A stretch of DNA of 64,000 nt from Malikia granosa (GTDB lineage: Bacteria > Pseudomonadota > Gammaproteobacteria > Burkholderiales > Burkholderiaceae_C), in contig NZ_PVLQ01000027.1 in the NCBI RefSeq assembly GCF_002980595.1, positions 1 to 64,000 of the forward strand. Direction: 5' to 3'. Below are positions 42,762-50,753 of this stretch, piece by piece; the first letter of the stretch is position 1, and each line of letters begins with the position of its first letter. A model generated the notes under the pieces. That model searched no databases and was not told where the DNA came from. It saw only the letters and a list, made by a program, of their open reading frames with translations. The translations under genes were made by a program, and so were the position numbers.

Positions 42762-43568
42762 TCAGGCGGCCTTCTCGACATGGCCCTGGCGCGTGTAGAG
42801 GAAGTCGATCACGGCCTTGCGGCAGCGCTGGTAGTCCGGGTCGTCGGCCAGCGCGACCCGGTTGCGCGGGCGCGCCAGCGGCACCGGCAGCAGCTCGCCG
42901 ATGGTCGCGGCCGGGCCGTTGCTCATCATCACGATCTTGTCTGACAGCAGCACCGCCTCGTCGACATCGTGCGTGACCATCACCACCGTGCTGCGCGTGC
43001 GTGCGACGATCTCGAGCAGCTCGTCCTGCAGCCGGGCGCGCGTCAGCGCGTCGAGCGCGCCGAAGGGCTCGTCCATCAGCAGCACCTGCGGCTCCATCGC
43101 CAGCGCGCGCGCGATGCCGACGCGCTGCTTCATGCCGCCCGAGATCTCGCCCGGGCGCTTGTGCGCCGCATGGCCCAGGCTGACCAGCTCGAGCGCGGCG
43201 GCGGTGCGGCTTTTGAGCTGGTCCTTCTTCTCGGTCTTGCCGAAGACGCGCTCGACGCCCAGGTAGACGTTGTCGAAACAGCTCAGCCAGGGCAGCAGCG
43301 AGTGGTTCTGGAACACCATCGCGCGCTCGGGCCCCGGGCCCTTGATCTCCTTGTTGGCGCACAGCAGGCCGCCCTCGGTCGGCGTGGTCAGGCCGGCGAT
43401 CAGGTTGAGCAGCGTCGACTTGCCGCAGCCCGAGTGCCCGATCAGCGCGACGAACTCGCCCTTGGCGATCTGCAAGTTGATGTCGCGCAGCGCCGGGAAA
43501 ACACCCTTGGCGGTCTTGAAGGTCTGCGCCACGCCGCTGATGTCGATGAATTTGGCGTCGTTGTTCAT
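42762..43568 (-). CDS. nrtD: Nitrate ABC transporter ATP-binding protein
   Basis: A 268-residue ABC ATPase that powers nitrate uptake. Walker A GHSGCGKST at 44-52, signature SGGMKQRVGIARAL near 142, Walker B VLLMDEPFGALDAL near 162, and a switch His in THDVDEA. It corresponds to a single NrtD/NasD; the extra NrtC of cyanobacteria, which has a fused nitrate-binding domain, is absent. It is the last gene of nrtA-nrtB-nrtD and converges on the tetR gene. Confidence 0.92.
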   Translation of the reverse strand: MNNDAKFIDISGVAQTFKTAKGVFPALRDINLQIAKGEFVALIGHSGCGKSTLLNLIAGLTTPTEGGLLCANKEIKGPGPERAMVFQNHSLLPWLSCFDNVYLGVERVFGKTEKKDQLKSRTAAALELVSLGHAAHKRPGEISGGMKQRVGIARALAMEPQVLLMDEPFGALDALTRARLQDELLEIVARTRSTVVMVTHDVDEAVLLSDKIVMMSNGPAATIGELLPVPLARPRNRVALADDPDYQRCRKAVIDFLYTRQGHVEKAA

Positions 43569-43587
43569 GATGGTGGTTCCTGGGTTT

Positions 43588-44526
43588 TCAGGACTTGACG
43601 TCCTCGTAGCTGAAGGCGCTGGCGAGCTTGACCAGCGCGGCCTCGAGCAGCAGGCCGACGATGCCGATCACGAAGATCGCGATGATGATGTTCTTGACGT
43701 TGAGGTTGTTCCACTCGTCCCAGACCCAGAAGCCGATGCCCACGCCGCCGGTCAGCATCTCGGCCGCGACGATCACCAGCCAGGCCGTGCCCACCGCCAG
43801 CCGCACGCCGGTCAGCATGTAGGGCAGCACCGAGGGCAGCAGGATGGTGGTCAGGATCTTCCACTCCGACAGGTTGAGCACGCGCGCCACGTTCAGGTAG
43901 TCCTGCGGCACCCGCTGCACGCCGACCGCGGTGTTGATGATCATCGGCCAGATCGAGCAGATGAAGATGGTCCAGATCGCGGCCGGATCGGCGCCCTTGA
44001 ACACCAGCAGGCCGATCGGCAGCCAGGCCAGCGGCGAGACCGGGCGCAGCAGGCTGATCAGCGGGTTGAACATCCGGCCCAGCAGCGCCGAGCGCCCGAG
44101 CGCGAAGCCGGCCGGGATGCCGACCGCCGCCGCCAGCCCGAAGCCCAGCGCGACCCGCTCGAGCGAGGCCAGCAGGTTCCAGCCCACTCCCTGGTCGTTC
44201 GGGCCGTTGCGGTAGAACGGGTCGCTGAACAGCTCGACCGCCTGCAGCCAGGTTTCCTGCGGGCCCGGGATGCCGCTGCCGCTCGAATGGGACAGCAGCG
44301 ACCAGACCAGCACCAGCAGGCCCAGGCCGAACAGCGGCGGCAGCACCGCGAGCGCCAGCCCGCGTCCGTGGTCGCGCCAGTCGCGCACCGGCTTGGATTG
44401 GGCGCTGGCTGGCGCGGCAGCGGCTGCCGTCGCTACGGCGGCGCCGGGCAGGCCGGGGGATGAAGCGGCCGCTCCGGTCTCGGTGGCCGAAGCCCCGAGC
44501 GGGGAATGGAAGACTGCACTGACCAT
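43588..44526 (-). CDS. nrtB: Nitrate ABC transporter permease
   Basis: A 312-residue inner membrane permease of the NrtB/TauC group. A ~45-residue Ala/Ser-rich cytoplasmic N-terminus precedes six membrane segments; the coupling EAA-like loop is around ARVLNLSEWKILTTILLPSV near 222. The pattern RPVSPLAWLPIGLLVFKGAD near 165 is typical of nitrate permeases. It lies 25 bases after nrtA and 19 before nrtD. Confidence 0.92.
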   Translation of the reverse strand: MVSAVFHSPLGASATETGAAASSPGLPGAAVATAAAAAPASAQSKPVRDWRDHGRGLALAVLPPLFGLGLLVLVWSLLSHSSGSGIPGPQETWLQAVELFSDPFYRNGPNDQGVGWNLLASLERVALGFGLAAAVGIPAGFALGRSALLGRMFNPLISLLRPVSPLAWLPIGLLVFKGADPAAIWTIFICSIWPMIINTAVGVQRVPQDYLNVARVLNLSEWKILTTILLPSVLPYMLTGVRLAVGTAWLVIVAAEMLTGGVGIGFWVWDEWNNLNVKNIIIAIFVIGIVGLLLEAALVKLASAFSYEDVKS

Positions 44527-44551
44527 GGTGATGCTCCTGGGTGGGCGGCTT

Positions 44552-45796
44552 TCAGGCCTTGATCTTGAAGGAATCGGCGTACTGCTTCGGGTTCTTGCCG
44601 TCCCAGACCACGCCGTCGATCAGCTTGCTGCTGCGCAGCTCGCTCTTGGGCAGCGCGGCCTTGGCGGCGGTCGCGGCCTGCTTGTAGAGCTCGACCTGGT
44701 TGATCTGCCGCGCCACGCCCAGGTAGTCGGGATGGTCCTTGAGCAGGCCCCAGCGCTTGTGCTGGGTCAGGAACCACATGCCATCGCTCAGGTAGGGGAA
44801 GTTGGCCGCCCCCTCGTTGTAGAACTTCATGTGGTTCGGGTCGTCCCAGGTCTTGCCCATGCCGTTCTGGTAGCGGCCCAGGATGCGCTGGTTGATCGCG
44901 TCCACGCTGGTGTTGACATAGCTCTTGCCGGCGATGGTCTCGGCCATGCGGGTCTTGTTCGACAGGCTGGCATCGATCCACTGGCCGGCCTCGATGATGG
45001 CGGCGGTCACCGCGCGCGCGGTGTTGGGGTATTTCTTGACGAAGTCGCTGGTCGTGCCCAGCACCTTCTCGGGGTGGTTCTGCCAGATCTCCTGGCTGGT
45101 CGCCGCCGTCACGCCGATGCCGTCGATGATGGCGCGGTGGTTCCAGGGCTCGCCGACGCAGAAGCCGTCCATGTTGCCGATCCGCATATTGGCCACCATC
45201 TGCGGCGGCGGCACCGTGATCACCTTGGCGCCCTGGATCGGGTCGATGCCGTGCGCGGCCAGCCAGTAGTACAGCCACATCGCGTGGGTGCCGGTCGGGA
45301 AGGTCTGGGCGAAGGTGTATTCGCGCGGCTCGGCCGCCATCAGCTTGGCCAGGCCGGCGCCGTTGACGGCGCCCTTGTCGGCCAGCTTCTTGCTCAGCGT
45401 GATGGCCTGGCCGTTCTGGTTCAGGTTCATCAGCACCGCCATGTCCTTCTTCGGGCCGCCGAGCCCGAGGTGCACGCCGTAGACCAGGCCGTACAGCACA
45501 TGGGCGAAGTCGAGCTCGCCGTTGACCAGCTTGTCGCGCACGCCGGCCCAGCTCGACTCCTTGGTTGGGATGATCTTGACCCCGTGCTTCTGGTCCAGGC
45601 CCAGCACGCTGGCCATCACCACGCTGGCGCAGTCGGTCAGCGGGATGAAGCCGATGCGCACTTCCTTCTTTTCTGGTGCATCGGAGCCGGCGGCATGCAC
45701 CAGGGAGCGCAGCGCGGGCGAGATGCCCGCGGCTCCCACGGTGGCGGCTTGCAGCACGGTGCGGCGGCTCAGCGGGCGGTTGGCGAGGTGGATCAT
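44552..45796 (-). CDS. nrtA: Nitrate ABC transporter substrate-binding protein NrtA (NasF), Tat-exported
   Basis: The periplasmic nitrate receptor. The 414-residue product has a twin-arginine signal (SRRTVLQAATVGAAG at about 11-25). Family stretches are VRIGFIPLTDCASVVMASVL, MNLNQNGQAITLSKKLADKG, and FCVGEPWNHRAIIDGIG, which carry nitrate-binding residues in NrtA. AGGAG precedes the ATG at 45796; the frame is open a little further but that part is leader RNA. It is the first gene of the uptake operon, downstream of a sigma-54 promoter, ANTAR hairpins and a terminator. Confidence 0.93.
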   Translation of the reverse strand: MIHLANRPLSRRTVLQAATVGAAGISPALRSLVHAAGSDAPEKKEVRIGFIPLTDCASVVMASVLGLDQKHGVKIIPTKESSWAGVRDKLVNGELDFAHVLYGLVYGVHLGLGGPKKDMAVLMNLNQNGQAITLSKKLADKGAVNGAGLAKLMAAEPREYTFAQTFPTGTHAMWLYYWLAAHGIDPIQGAKVITVPPPQMVANMRIGNMDGFCVGEPWNHRAIIDGIGVTAATSQEIWQNHPEKVLGTTSDFVKKYPNTARAVTAAIIEAGQWIDASLSNKTRMAETIAGKSYVNTSVDAINQRILGRYQNGMGKTWDDPNHMKFYNEGAANFPYLSDGMWFLTQHKRWGLLKDHPDYLGVARQINQVELYKQAATAAKAALPKSELRSSKLIDGVVWDGKNPKQYADSFKIKA

Positions 45797-45823
45797 GACA
45801 ACACTCCTGTAGGCAAGAAAAAC

Positions 45824-45884
45824 AAAAAAGACGTCCTCATGCTGCAGTCGGCCAGAGGCCATGGCTGCAGATGGGGACGTCTTT
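45824..45884 (-). terminator. Leader terminator (attenuator) upstream of nrtA
   Basis: Minus-strand stem AAAGACGTCC / GGACGTCTTT (plus arms 45875-45884 and 45827-45836), with CTGCAG / CTGCAG pairing inside, followed by TTTTTTG. It lies 28 bases before the nrtA ATG. It is the same design as the nirB leader terminator. Confidence 0.92.
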
Positions 45885-45902
45885 GTCCGGTTTGGACCTG
45901 TT

Positions 45903-45946
45903 GCACCCGCCCTTGGGTGCCGTCGGTCCGTCGACCTTCCTTGGTC
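45903..45946 (-). promoter_or_regulatory. Two-hairpin ANTAR-binding leader RNA of nrtA-nrtB-nrtD
   Basis: Hairpin 1 (45933-45946): GACC / GGTC with hexaloop AAGGAA. Hairpin 2 (45903-45920): GCACCC / GGGTGC with hexaloop AAGGGC. Both loops carry A at position 1 and G at position 4. The second stem uses the same GCACCC / GGGTGC ends as hairpin 2 of the nirB leader although the rest of the two leaders differs, which supports selection on structure. The terminator follows after 18 bases. Confidence 0.88.
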
Positions 45947-45960
45947 TTGAAAAAATAAAA

Positions 45961-45976
45961 GCAGGATTCGTGCCAG
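45961..45976 (-). promoter_or_regulatory. Sigma-54 (-24/-12) promoter of nrtA
   Basis: The minus strand reads CTGGCACGAATCCTGC. GG and GC have the correct spacing, and the only deviations from TTGGCACG-N4-TTGC are the first base and one base in the -12 box. It begins 4 bases after the stop codon of the ANTAR gene. The predicted start is near 45948, just before hairpin 1. Confidence 0.8.
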
Positions 45977-45979
45977 CTT

Positions 45980-46603
45980 TCAGGCCAGCAGGTCGATCAC
46001 GTCGAGCATGCGCTGCGCGACCTCGTGCAGCCGCAGGCCCTTGTCCATCGCGGTCTTGCGCAGGCGGGCATAGGCCTCGGGTTCGCTCAGGCCCTGGCGC
46101 TGCATCAGCAGGCCCTTGGCCCGCTCGATGGTCTTGCGCTCCCTGAGTTCGGTGCGCGCGCTGTCGAGCTCGGCGCGCAAGGCCTGCTCGTGCTCGAAAC
46201 GCGCCAGCGCGACGTCCAGGATCGGGCGTATGCGCGCCGCCTCGAGCCCGGCGACGATATAGGCCGTGACGCCGGCTGCCACCGCATGCCGCACCTGCGA
46301 GGTATCGCTGTCGTTGGTGAACAGCACGATCGGGCGCGGTGCCTCGCGCGTGGCCATCACCACATGCTCGAGCGCATCGCGCGCCTCGCTTTCGGCATCG
46401 ACGATCACCAGGTCGGGGTGCAGCTGCGCCAGCCGCTCGGTCAGGAAGGGGTCGGCCGGCAGCACCGCGACCAGGTTGTAGCCGTTTTCCAGCAGGCCGA
46501 TGCGCAGCGCGCGCGAGCGCTCGGCCTGTTGCAAGGCCTGCGGGTCCTCGTCCGCGATATCGAGATCGGGCGCGACGACGACAATGCGCAGCGATTCGCT
46601 CAT
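45980..46603 (-). CDS. nasT: Receiver-ANTAR transcription antiterminator, NasT-like
   Basis: The 207-residue product has an N-terminal receiver-like domain with Asp69 (DLVIVDAES) at the phospho-acceptor position, and a C-terminal ANTAR RNA-binding domain at about 145-205 (ERKTIERAKGLLMQRQGLSE, then AYARLRKTAM). An extra ~15-residue charged loop lies after the first strand. ANTAR proteins bind paired hexaloop hairpins and prevent a leader terminator; matching RNA lies before nrtA and nirB. It overlaps the NIT gene by 4 bases (ATGA). By organisation it is NasT-like, but its partner gene is a NIT protein, not NasS. Confidence 0.88.
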   Translation of the reverse strand: MSESLRIVVVAPDLDIADEDPQALQQAERSRALRIGLLENGYNLVAVLPADPFLTERLAQLHPDLVIVDAESEARDALEHVVMATREAPRPIVLFTNDSDTSQVRHAVAAGVTAYIVAGLEAARIRPILDVALARFEHEQALRAELDSARTELRERKTIERAKGLLMQRQGLSEPEAYARLRKTAMDKGLRLHEVAQRMLDVIDLLA

Positions 46604-47613
46604 GCGGGCGTGCCGTCCTGGACGGCGCTGCCAGGGCTGGCACTCGCCAGCCAGGCCTTGGCCGTGCGCAGCACCGTCTCGACCTTGCCGGGCGTCAGCC
46701 GGTTCGGGCCAGGCGTGGCGGCAGGCCGGCCCGGGAGCGAGCGGGCCTGCTGCTGGGCCAGCGCCTGCTGCATCTCCTGCAGCAGGCTGCGCTCGACCTC
46801 GCGCAGCTCGTTCATGCGCCGGCTGCAGCTGCGGAACCACTGCTCGCCCAGGCCCGGGTCGAGCGCGGCCTGGTCCACGCTGTCGGCCAGCTGCTGGCGC
46901 AGCCGTTCGAGCTCGGCCTGGGTCTCGAGTTGCAGGCTGTCCTTGAGGCGCTTGCGCGCACCCGGCCTGGCGCGGCTGATGAAGGCCGAGGCGCAGCGGT
47001 GCTGGGCCTCGATCAGCTGCACGATGCGCTGCCAGACCCGCGCATCGTGGCAAGCCGAGGCATACAGGCCGGCGCCGCTGGCGCGCTCCTGTCCGCTGTA
47101 TTCCTTGGCCCACATCAGCTGCCGCAGGGTGGCGAGTTCCTGCGCCAGCGCGGGCTCCTGGATCGCCTGGACGGCGGCCTCGACCAGCTCCAGCAGTTGC
47201 GCGAGCAGGCTGCAGTAGGCATCGAACATCTGCTGGCGGGCGCAGCGCAGCAACAGCAGATCGCGGCGCAGCGGCACCAGGTCGGCCAGGCCGGGCGAGT
47301 TCAGCAGCGCCAGGCCCAGCCGCTGCAGCTTGAGCTGGCCGGGGTCCGTCGTCGCCGGCAGCGCCTCGAGCCGCAGCAGCTGGCGGCGCAAGGCCTGCTC
47401 GGCCTCTTCGCTGAGCTGCAGCTGTTCGCGCAGCGCCGAGGCGTAGCTCTCGCCCACGCTGCCCAGCAGCAACTGGCCGAGGCCGCGCTCGCGTTGCAGC
47501 TCGTCGATCAGATCGGTGCAGCCCTGCACCAGTTCGATGCATGACAGCGACCATTCCAGTGCGTTGGCTGCCTGCTGGCGCAGGGTTGCGACATGTCCAG
47601 TTTCTTGCCTCAT
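46600..47613 (-). CDS. NIT-domain nitrate/nitrite sensor protein
   Basis: A 337-residue all-helical, apparently cytoplasmic protein without signal peptide or membrane segment. It matches the NIT nitrate- and nitrite-sensing domain over most of its length: [19 protein letters not shown] near 34-52, [20 protein letters not shown] near 112, [13 protein letters not shown] at 168-180, and [16 protein letters not shown] near 270. The arginines in RERG and QERA fall where the family binds nitrate (inference). There is no ANTAR domain at the end, only a short Pro/Ala-rich tail with [13 protein letters not shown]. Klebsiella NasR has NIT and ANTAR in one chain; here ANTAR is the next gene, overlapping by 4 bases. 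It is divergent from tsaD. Confidence 0.85.
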   Translation of the reverse strand: MRQETGHVATLRQQAANALEWSLSCIELVQGCTDLIDELQRERGLGQLLLGSVGESYASALREQLQLSEEAEQALRRQLLRLEALPATTDPGQLKLQRLGLALLNSPGLADLVPLRRDLLLLRCARQQMFDAYCSLLAQLLELVEAAVQAIQEPALAQELATLRQLMWAKEYSGQERASGAGLYASACHDARVWQRIVQLIEAQHRCASAFISRARPGARKRLKDSLQLETQAELERLRQQLADSVDQAALDPGLGEQWFRSCSRRMNELREVERSLLQEMQQALAQQQARSLPGRPAATPGPNRLTPGKVETVLRTAKAWLASASPGSAVQDGTPA

Positions 47614-47694
47614 GCTTGCTTCTCCCGAATGCGACAAAACCGTCGGCCTTGTCAAGCAAGTTCCACACCATGGCCGCACGCTTACACTTGCCCC

Positions 47695-48738
47695 ATGTTG
47701 ATCCTCGGAATCGAATCCTCCTGCGACGAGACCGGCGTCGCGCTGGTCGACGCCAGCGGCAGCGCCGTGCCGCGCCTGCTCGGCCATGCGCTGCACAGCC
47801 AGATCGAGATGCACCAGGCCTACGGCGGCGTGGTGCCCGAACTGGCCAGTCGCGACCATATCCGCCGCGTGCTGCCGCTGACCGAAGCCACCCTGCAGCA
47901 GTCCGGGCTGGACCTGGCCGCCGTCGACTTGGTCGCCTATACCCGGGGGCCGGGCCTGGCTGGCGCGCTGCTGGTCGGCGCTGGCGTCGCCTGCGCGATC
48001 GCGGCGGCGCTGGACAAGCCCACGCTGGGCGTGCATCACCTCGAAGGCCATCTGCTGTCGCCCTTCCTGAGCGCCGACCCGCCCGAATTCCCCTTCATCG
48101 CGCTGCTGGTCTCGGGCGGCCATACCCAGCTCATGCGCGTCGACGGCGTCGGCCGCTACGAGCTGCTCGGCGAAACCATCGACGATGCCGCTGGCGAGGC
48201 CTTCGACAAGTCGGCCAAGCTGCTCGGCCTGGGCTATCCCGGCGGTCCCGCGCTGTCGCGCCTGGCCCGGCAGGGCGACCCGGAGGCCTTCAAGCTGCCG
48301 CGCCCGCTGCTGCATAGCGGCGACCTCGATTTTTCCTTTGCCGGACTCAAGACCGCAGTGCTCACCCAGGCCAGGAAGCTTGGCACCGAGCTGCCCGCGC
48401 GCCAGGCCGACCTGGCCGCCTCGACCCAGGCCGCCATCGTCGAGGTGCTGGTCAAGAAATCCGTCGCCGCGCTCAAGCAGTCGGGCTTGAAGCGCCTGGT
48501 CGTCGCCGGCGGCGTCGGCGCCAATGCCAGCTTGCGCGAGCAACTCGATGCCGCCTGCGCCAAGCGCGGCTGGCGCGTGCATTACCCTGAGCTGCATCTG
48601 TGCACCGACAACGGTGCCATGATCGCGCTGGCCGCCGGCATGCGAGTCCAGGCCGGCCTGGCCGACCGGGCCGCCGCCGACTACGCCTTCGACGTGCGTC
48701 CGCGCTGGCCACTGGCCGAGCTGTCCCTGCCGGCCTGA
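47695..48738 (+). CDS. tsaD: tRNA threonylcarbamoyl transferase component TsaD
   Basis: TsaD transfers the threonylcarbamoyl group to A37 of ANN-decoding tRNAs, with TsaB and TsaE. The 347-residue product starts [20 protein letters not shown]. It has the metal-binding HHLEGHL near 111, [13 protein letters not shown] near 134, and C-terminal [13 protein letters not shown]. The start at 47695 matches the family; the frame is open upstream but lies in the divergent NIT gene's promoter region. It is 81 bases from the NIT gene. Confidence 0.96.
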   Translation: MLILGIESSCDETGVALVDASGSAVPRLLGHALHSQIEMHQAYGGVVPELASRDHIRRVLPLTEATLQQSGLDLAAVDLVAYTRGPGLAGALLVGAGVACAIAAALDKPTLGVHHLEGHLLSPFLSADPPEFPFIALLVSGGHTQLMRVDGVGRYELLGETIDDAAGEAFDKSAKLLGLGYPGGPALSRLARQGDPEAFKLPRPLLHSGDLDFSFAGLKTAVLTQARKLGTELPARQADLAASTQAAIVEVLVKKSVAALKQSGLKRLVVAGGVGANASLREQLDAACAKRGWRVHYPELHLCTDNGAMIALAAGMRVQAGLADRAAADYAFDVRPRWPLAELSLPA

Positions 48739-48807
48739 AAGGGCTCGCTTTCCGCATTCCGGCCGGCCTGCGTTTCAGCCGGGATGCGGCTTTTCCATGG
48801 AGAAATG

Positions 48808-50139
48808 ATGAATCTTCGCAAGCATTCGTTCAACCGCCGCCATTCCCTGCTGGCGCTGGCCGGCCTGCTGGGTGTGGCGGCGCTGCCGGTGCGGGCGGCC
48901 AGCCCGGACCAGTCGCCGATCCGCGTCGCGCTGATCGAGAGCCTGTCGGGCCCGATCGCCAACACCGGCGAGGCCGTGCACCGCAACCTGGTGCTGGCGA
49001 CCGAGCGCGTCAACGCGCGCGGCGGCGTCAAGCTCGCGGGTGGCCGGGCTCCTCTGGCCATCGAACGCTACGACAGCAAGGGCCAGATCGAGGACGCGCT
49101 GGCCGCGCTGCGCTCGGCCATCGATGCCGGCATCCGCATCGTCGCCCAGGGCAACTCCTCGGCGGTCGCCGGCGCCCTGGTCGAGGCCATCGCCAAGCAC
49201 AACGAGCGCAATCCGGCGCAGCAGGTGCTGTTCCTCAACTATTCCGCGGTCGATCCGGCGCTGACCAACGAGCGCTGCAACTTCTGGCATTTCCGCTTCG
49301 ATGCCCATGCCGACATGCGCATGGCCGCGCTGATGGACGTGCTCAAGAACGACCGCCAGGTCGCCAGCGCCTACCTGATCGGCCAGGACTACAGCTTCGG
49401 CCAGTCGGTGCTGCGCGAGGCCAAGCGCCAGCTCTCGATGCGCCGCCCCGACGTGAAGATCGTCGGCGAGGAACTGCATCCGATGGCGCGCGTGAAGGAT
49501 TTCCTGCCCTACGCGACCAAGATCAAGGCCAGCGGCGCCCAGGCCGTCATCACCGGCAACTGGGGCAACGACCTGACCCTGCTGATCAAGGCCGCGCGCG
49601 AGGTCGGCTACGAGGGCAAGTTCTACACCTTCTATGGCAACGCGCTCGGTGCGCCGGCTGCCATCGGCGATGCCGGCGTCGGCCAGGTGCTGGCGGTGGC
49701 CGAATGGTTCCCGAACGCGCTGGGCCAGGCCAGCAAGGCCTTCTACCAGGCCTTCCGCCAGCGCTTCCCCAAGCCCGAGGACGATTACGTGCACCTGCGC
49801 ATGCAGCTGATGATCGAGGCGCTGGCGCAGGCGATCGAGCGCGCGGCCGCCCAGCCGGTGGGGCAGGGCGCTGCCAAGGGTCAGTCGGCCGTCCCGAGCG
49901 CGCTGGCCATCGCGCGCGCGCTCGAGCAGGCCGATGTCAGCCTGGCCGGCCAGCGCCTGCAGATGCGCGCCGCCGACCACCAGGCGCAGCAGCCGCTGAT
50001 GGTCGCGATCATGGAGCGCAAGGGCGCCAAGGGAGTGGCCTTCGATGTCGAGGGCTCGGGCTACGGCTTCCGGGTCGTGCACCAGCTCAATGCCGAGGCG
50101 GCCTCGCACGCGCACAGCTGCCGCATGGTGCGGCCTTGA
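48808..50139 (+). CDS. Branched-chain amino acid-type ABC transporter substrate-binding protein
   Basis: A 443-residue Leu/Ile/Val-binding family (type 1 periplasmic binding) protein. It has an N-terminal export signal with a twin-arginine (FNRRHSLLALAGLLGVAALP, cleaved near AAS). Mature features are IRVALIESLSGPIANTGEAV, then YLIGQDYSFGQSVLREAKRQ near 190, and ITGNWGNDLTLLIKAAREVG near 250. GGAGAA precedes two adjacent ATGs (48805, 48808) and a further in-frame ATG lies at 48784. No permease or ATPase genes are adjacent, so the ligand and partners are unknown. Confidence 0.85.
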   Translation: MNLRKHSFNRRHSLLALAGLLGVAALPVRAASPDQSPIRVALIESLSGPIANTGEAVHRNLVLATERVNARGGVKLAGGRAPLAIERYDSKGQIEDALAALRSAIDAGIRIVAQGNSSAVAGALVEAIAKHNERNPAQQVLFLNYSAVDPALTNERCNFWHFRFDAHADMRMAALMDVLKNDRQVASAYLIGQDYSFGQSVLREAKRQLSMRRPDVKIVGEELHPMARVKDFLPYATKIKASGAQAVITGNWGNDLTLLIKAAREVGYEGKFYTFYGNALGAPAAIGDAGVGQVLAVAEWFPNALGQASKAFYQAFRQRFPKPEDDYVHLRMQLMIEALAQAIERAAAQPVGQGAAKGQSAVPSALAIARALEQADVSLAGQRLQMRAADHQAQQPLMVAIMERKGAKGVAFDVEGSGYGFRVVHQLNAEAASHAHSCRMVRP

Positions 50140-50169
50140 AGCCCCTGGCGCGGCCGGCCTGGCCCGCGC

Positions 50170-50175
50170 TATAAT
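50170..50175 (+). promoter_or_regulatory. Likely -10 element of the rpsO promoter
   Basis: A perfect TATAAT within GCTATAATCAGCG, 95 bases before the rpsO ATG. No good -35 hexamer is visible at 16-18 bases upstream, so it may depend on an activator or extended contacts. The ~85-base leader ends with AAGGA before the ATG. Confidence 0.6.
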
Positions 50176-50270
50176 CAGCGACCCCCGCCATTTCGGCGAG
50201 CGGTTTCACGCCCGTTGCGGCTGCCCCCAAGAGGAGGCTGCGGCGGGATGCAAGTCATACAAGGACCACC

Positions 50271-50537
50271 ATGATCTCTTTCGACAACAAGGCGCAAGTC
50301 ATTGCCGCCAACGCCCGCAGCGCCAACGACACCGGTAGCCCGGAAGTCCAGGTCGCCATCATGACCGCCCGCATCAACGAACTGATGCCGCACTTCAAGG
50401 CTCACGCCAAGGACCACCACGGTCGTCGCGGCCTGCTGAAGATGGTCAGCCGTCGTCGCAAGCTGCTGGACTACCTGAAGGCCAAGGACGCTGCGCGTTA
50501 CGTCGCCCTGATCCAGAAGCTGGGCCTGCGCAAGTAA
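50271..50537 (+). CDS. rpsO: 30S ribosomal protein S15
   Basis: The 88-residue product has the S15 signature ([20 protein letters not shown] followed by [20 protein letters not shown]). S15 binds 16S rRNA early in small subunit assembly. AAGGACC lies just before the ATG. It is followed by a terminator and then pnp, the near-universal rpsO-pnp order. Confidence 0.98.
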   Translation: MISFDNKAQVIAANARSANDTGSPEVQVAIMTARINELMPHFKAHAKDHHGRRGLLKMVSRRRKLLDYLKAKDAARYVALIQKLGLRK

Positions 50538-50560
50538 ACTTGACGCTGTCTTGCTGACCG

Positions 50561-50594
50561 AAACGCCTGGGTTGCTTGGCCACTCAGGCGTTTT
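50561..50594 (+). terminator. Intrinsic terminator after rpsO
   Basis: Stem AAACGCCTG / CAGGCGTTT with a 15-base loop, followed by TTGCGCTTTT. It is 24 bases after the rpsO stop. Confidence 0.85.
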
Positions 50595-50642
50595 GCGCTT
50601 TTAAACCCTTCAATCGGAGTTGTGTCTTTTCAGAGCGAAGCT

Positions 50643-50736
50643 GTGTCATTCCAACGGGGTCCCCTGGGGCTGCGCTGGAATGGCATCGTGTTCTGAGGGC
50701 CTGACTCCAGGCACCGTGCGCTGCCCCTTAGCGCAC
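50643..50736 (+). promoter_or_regulatory. Structured leader upstream of pnp (two hairpins)
   Basis: Hairpin A: CATTCCA (50647-50653) pairs with TGGAATG (50676-50682) and extends outward with G-C, T-A and wobble pairs to about 50643-50686. Hairpin B: GTGCGCT (50716-50722) pairs perfectly with AGCGCAC (50730-50736) around a 7-base loop, 17 bases before the pnp ATG. In E. coli a long pnp leader stem is cut by RNase III and mediates PNPase autocontrol; these may be the equivalent. Confidence 0.6.
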
Positions 50737-50753
50737 AACATCCTAGGAAAACC

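Noticed and set aside
46603..46900. Possible ANTAR remnant at the C-terminus of the NIT protein, which would make it a NasR-type fusion broken by a frameshift.
   Set aside because: The residues after the NIT domain show no ANTAR pattern, and the downstream ANTAR gene has its own complete receiver domain and start. This is two genes, not a broken fusion.
50180..50260. rpsO leader considered as a riboswitch or S15-binding pseudoknot.
   Set aside because: I could not find a stable, specific structure; the G/C-rich direct repeats do not form a convincing fold.
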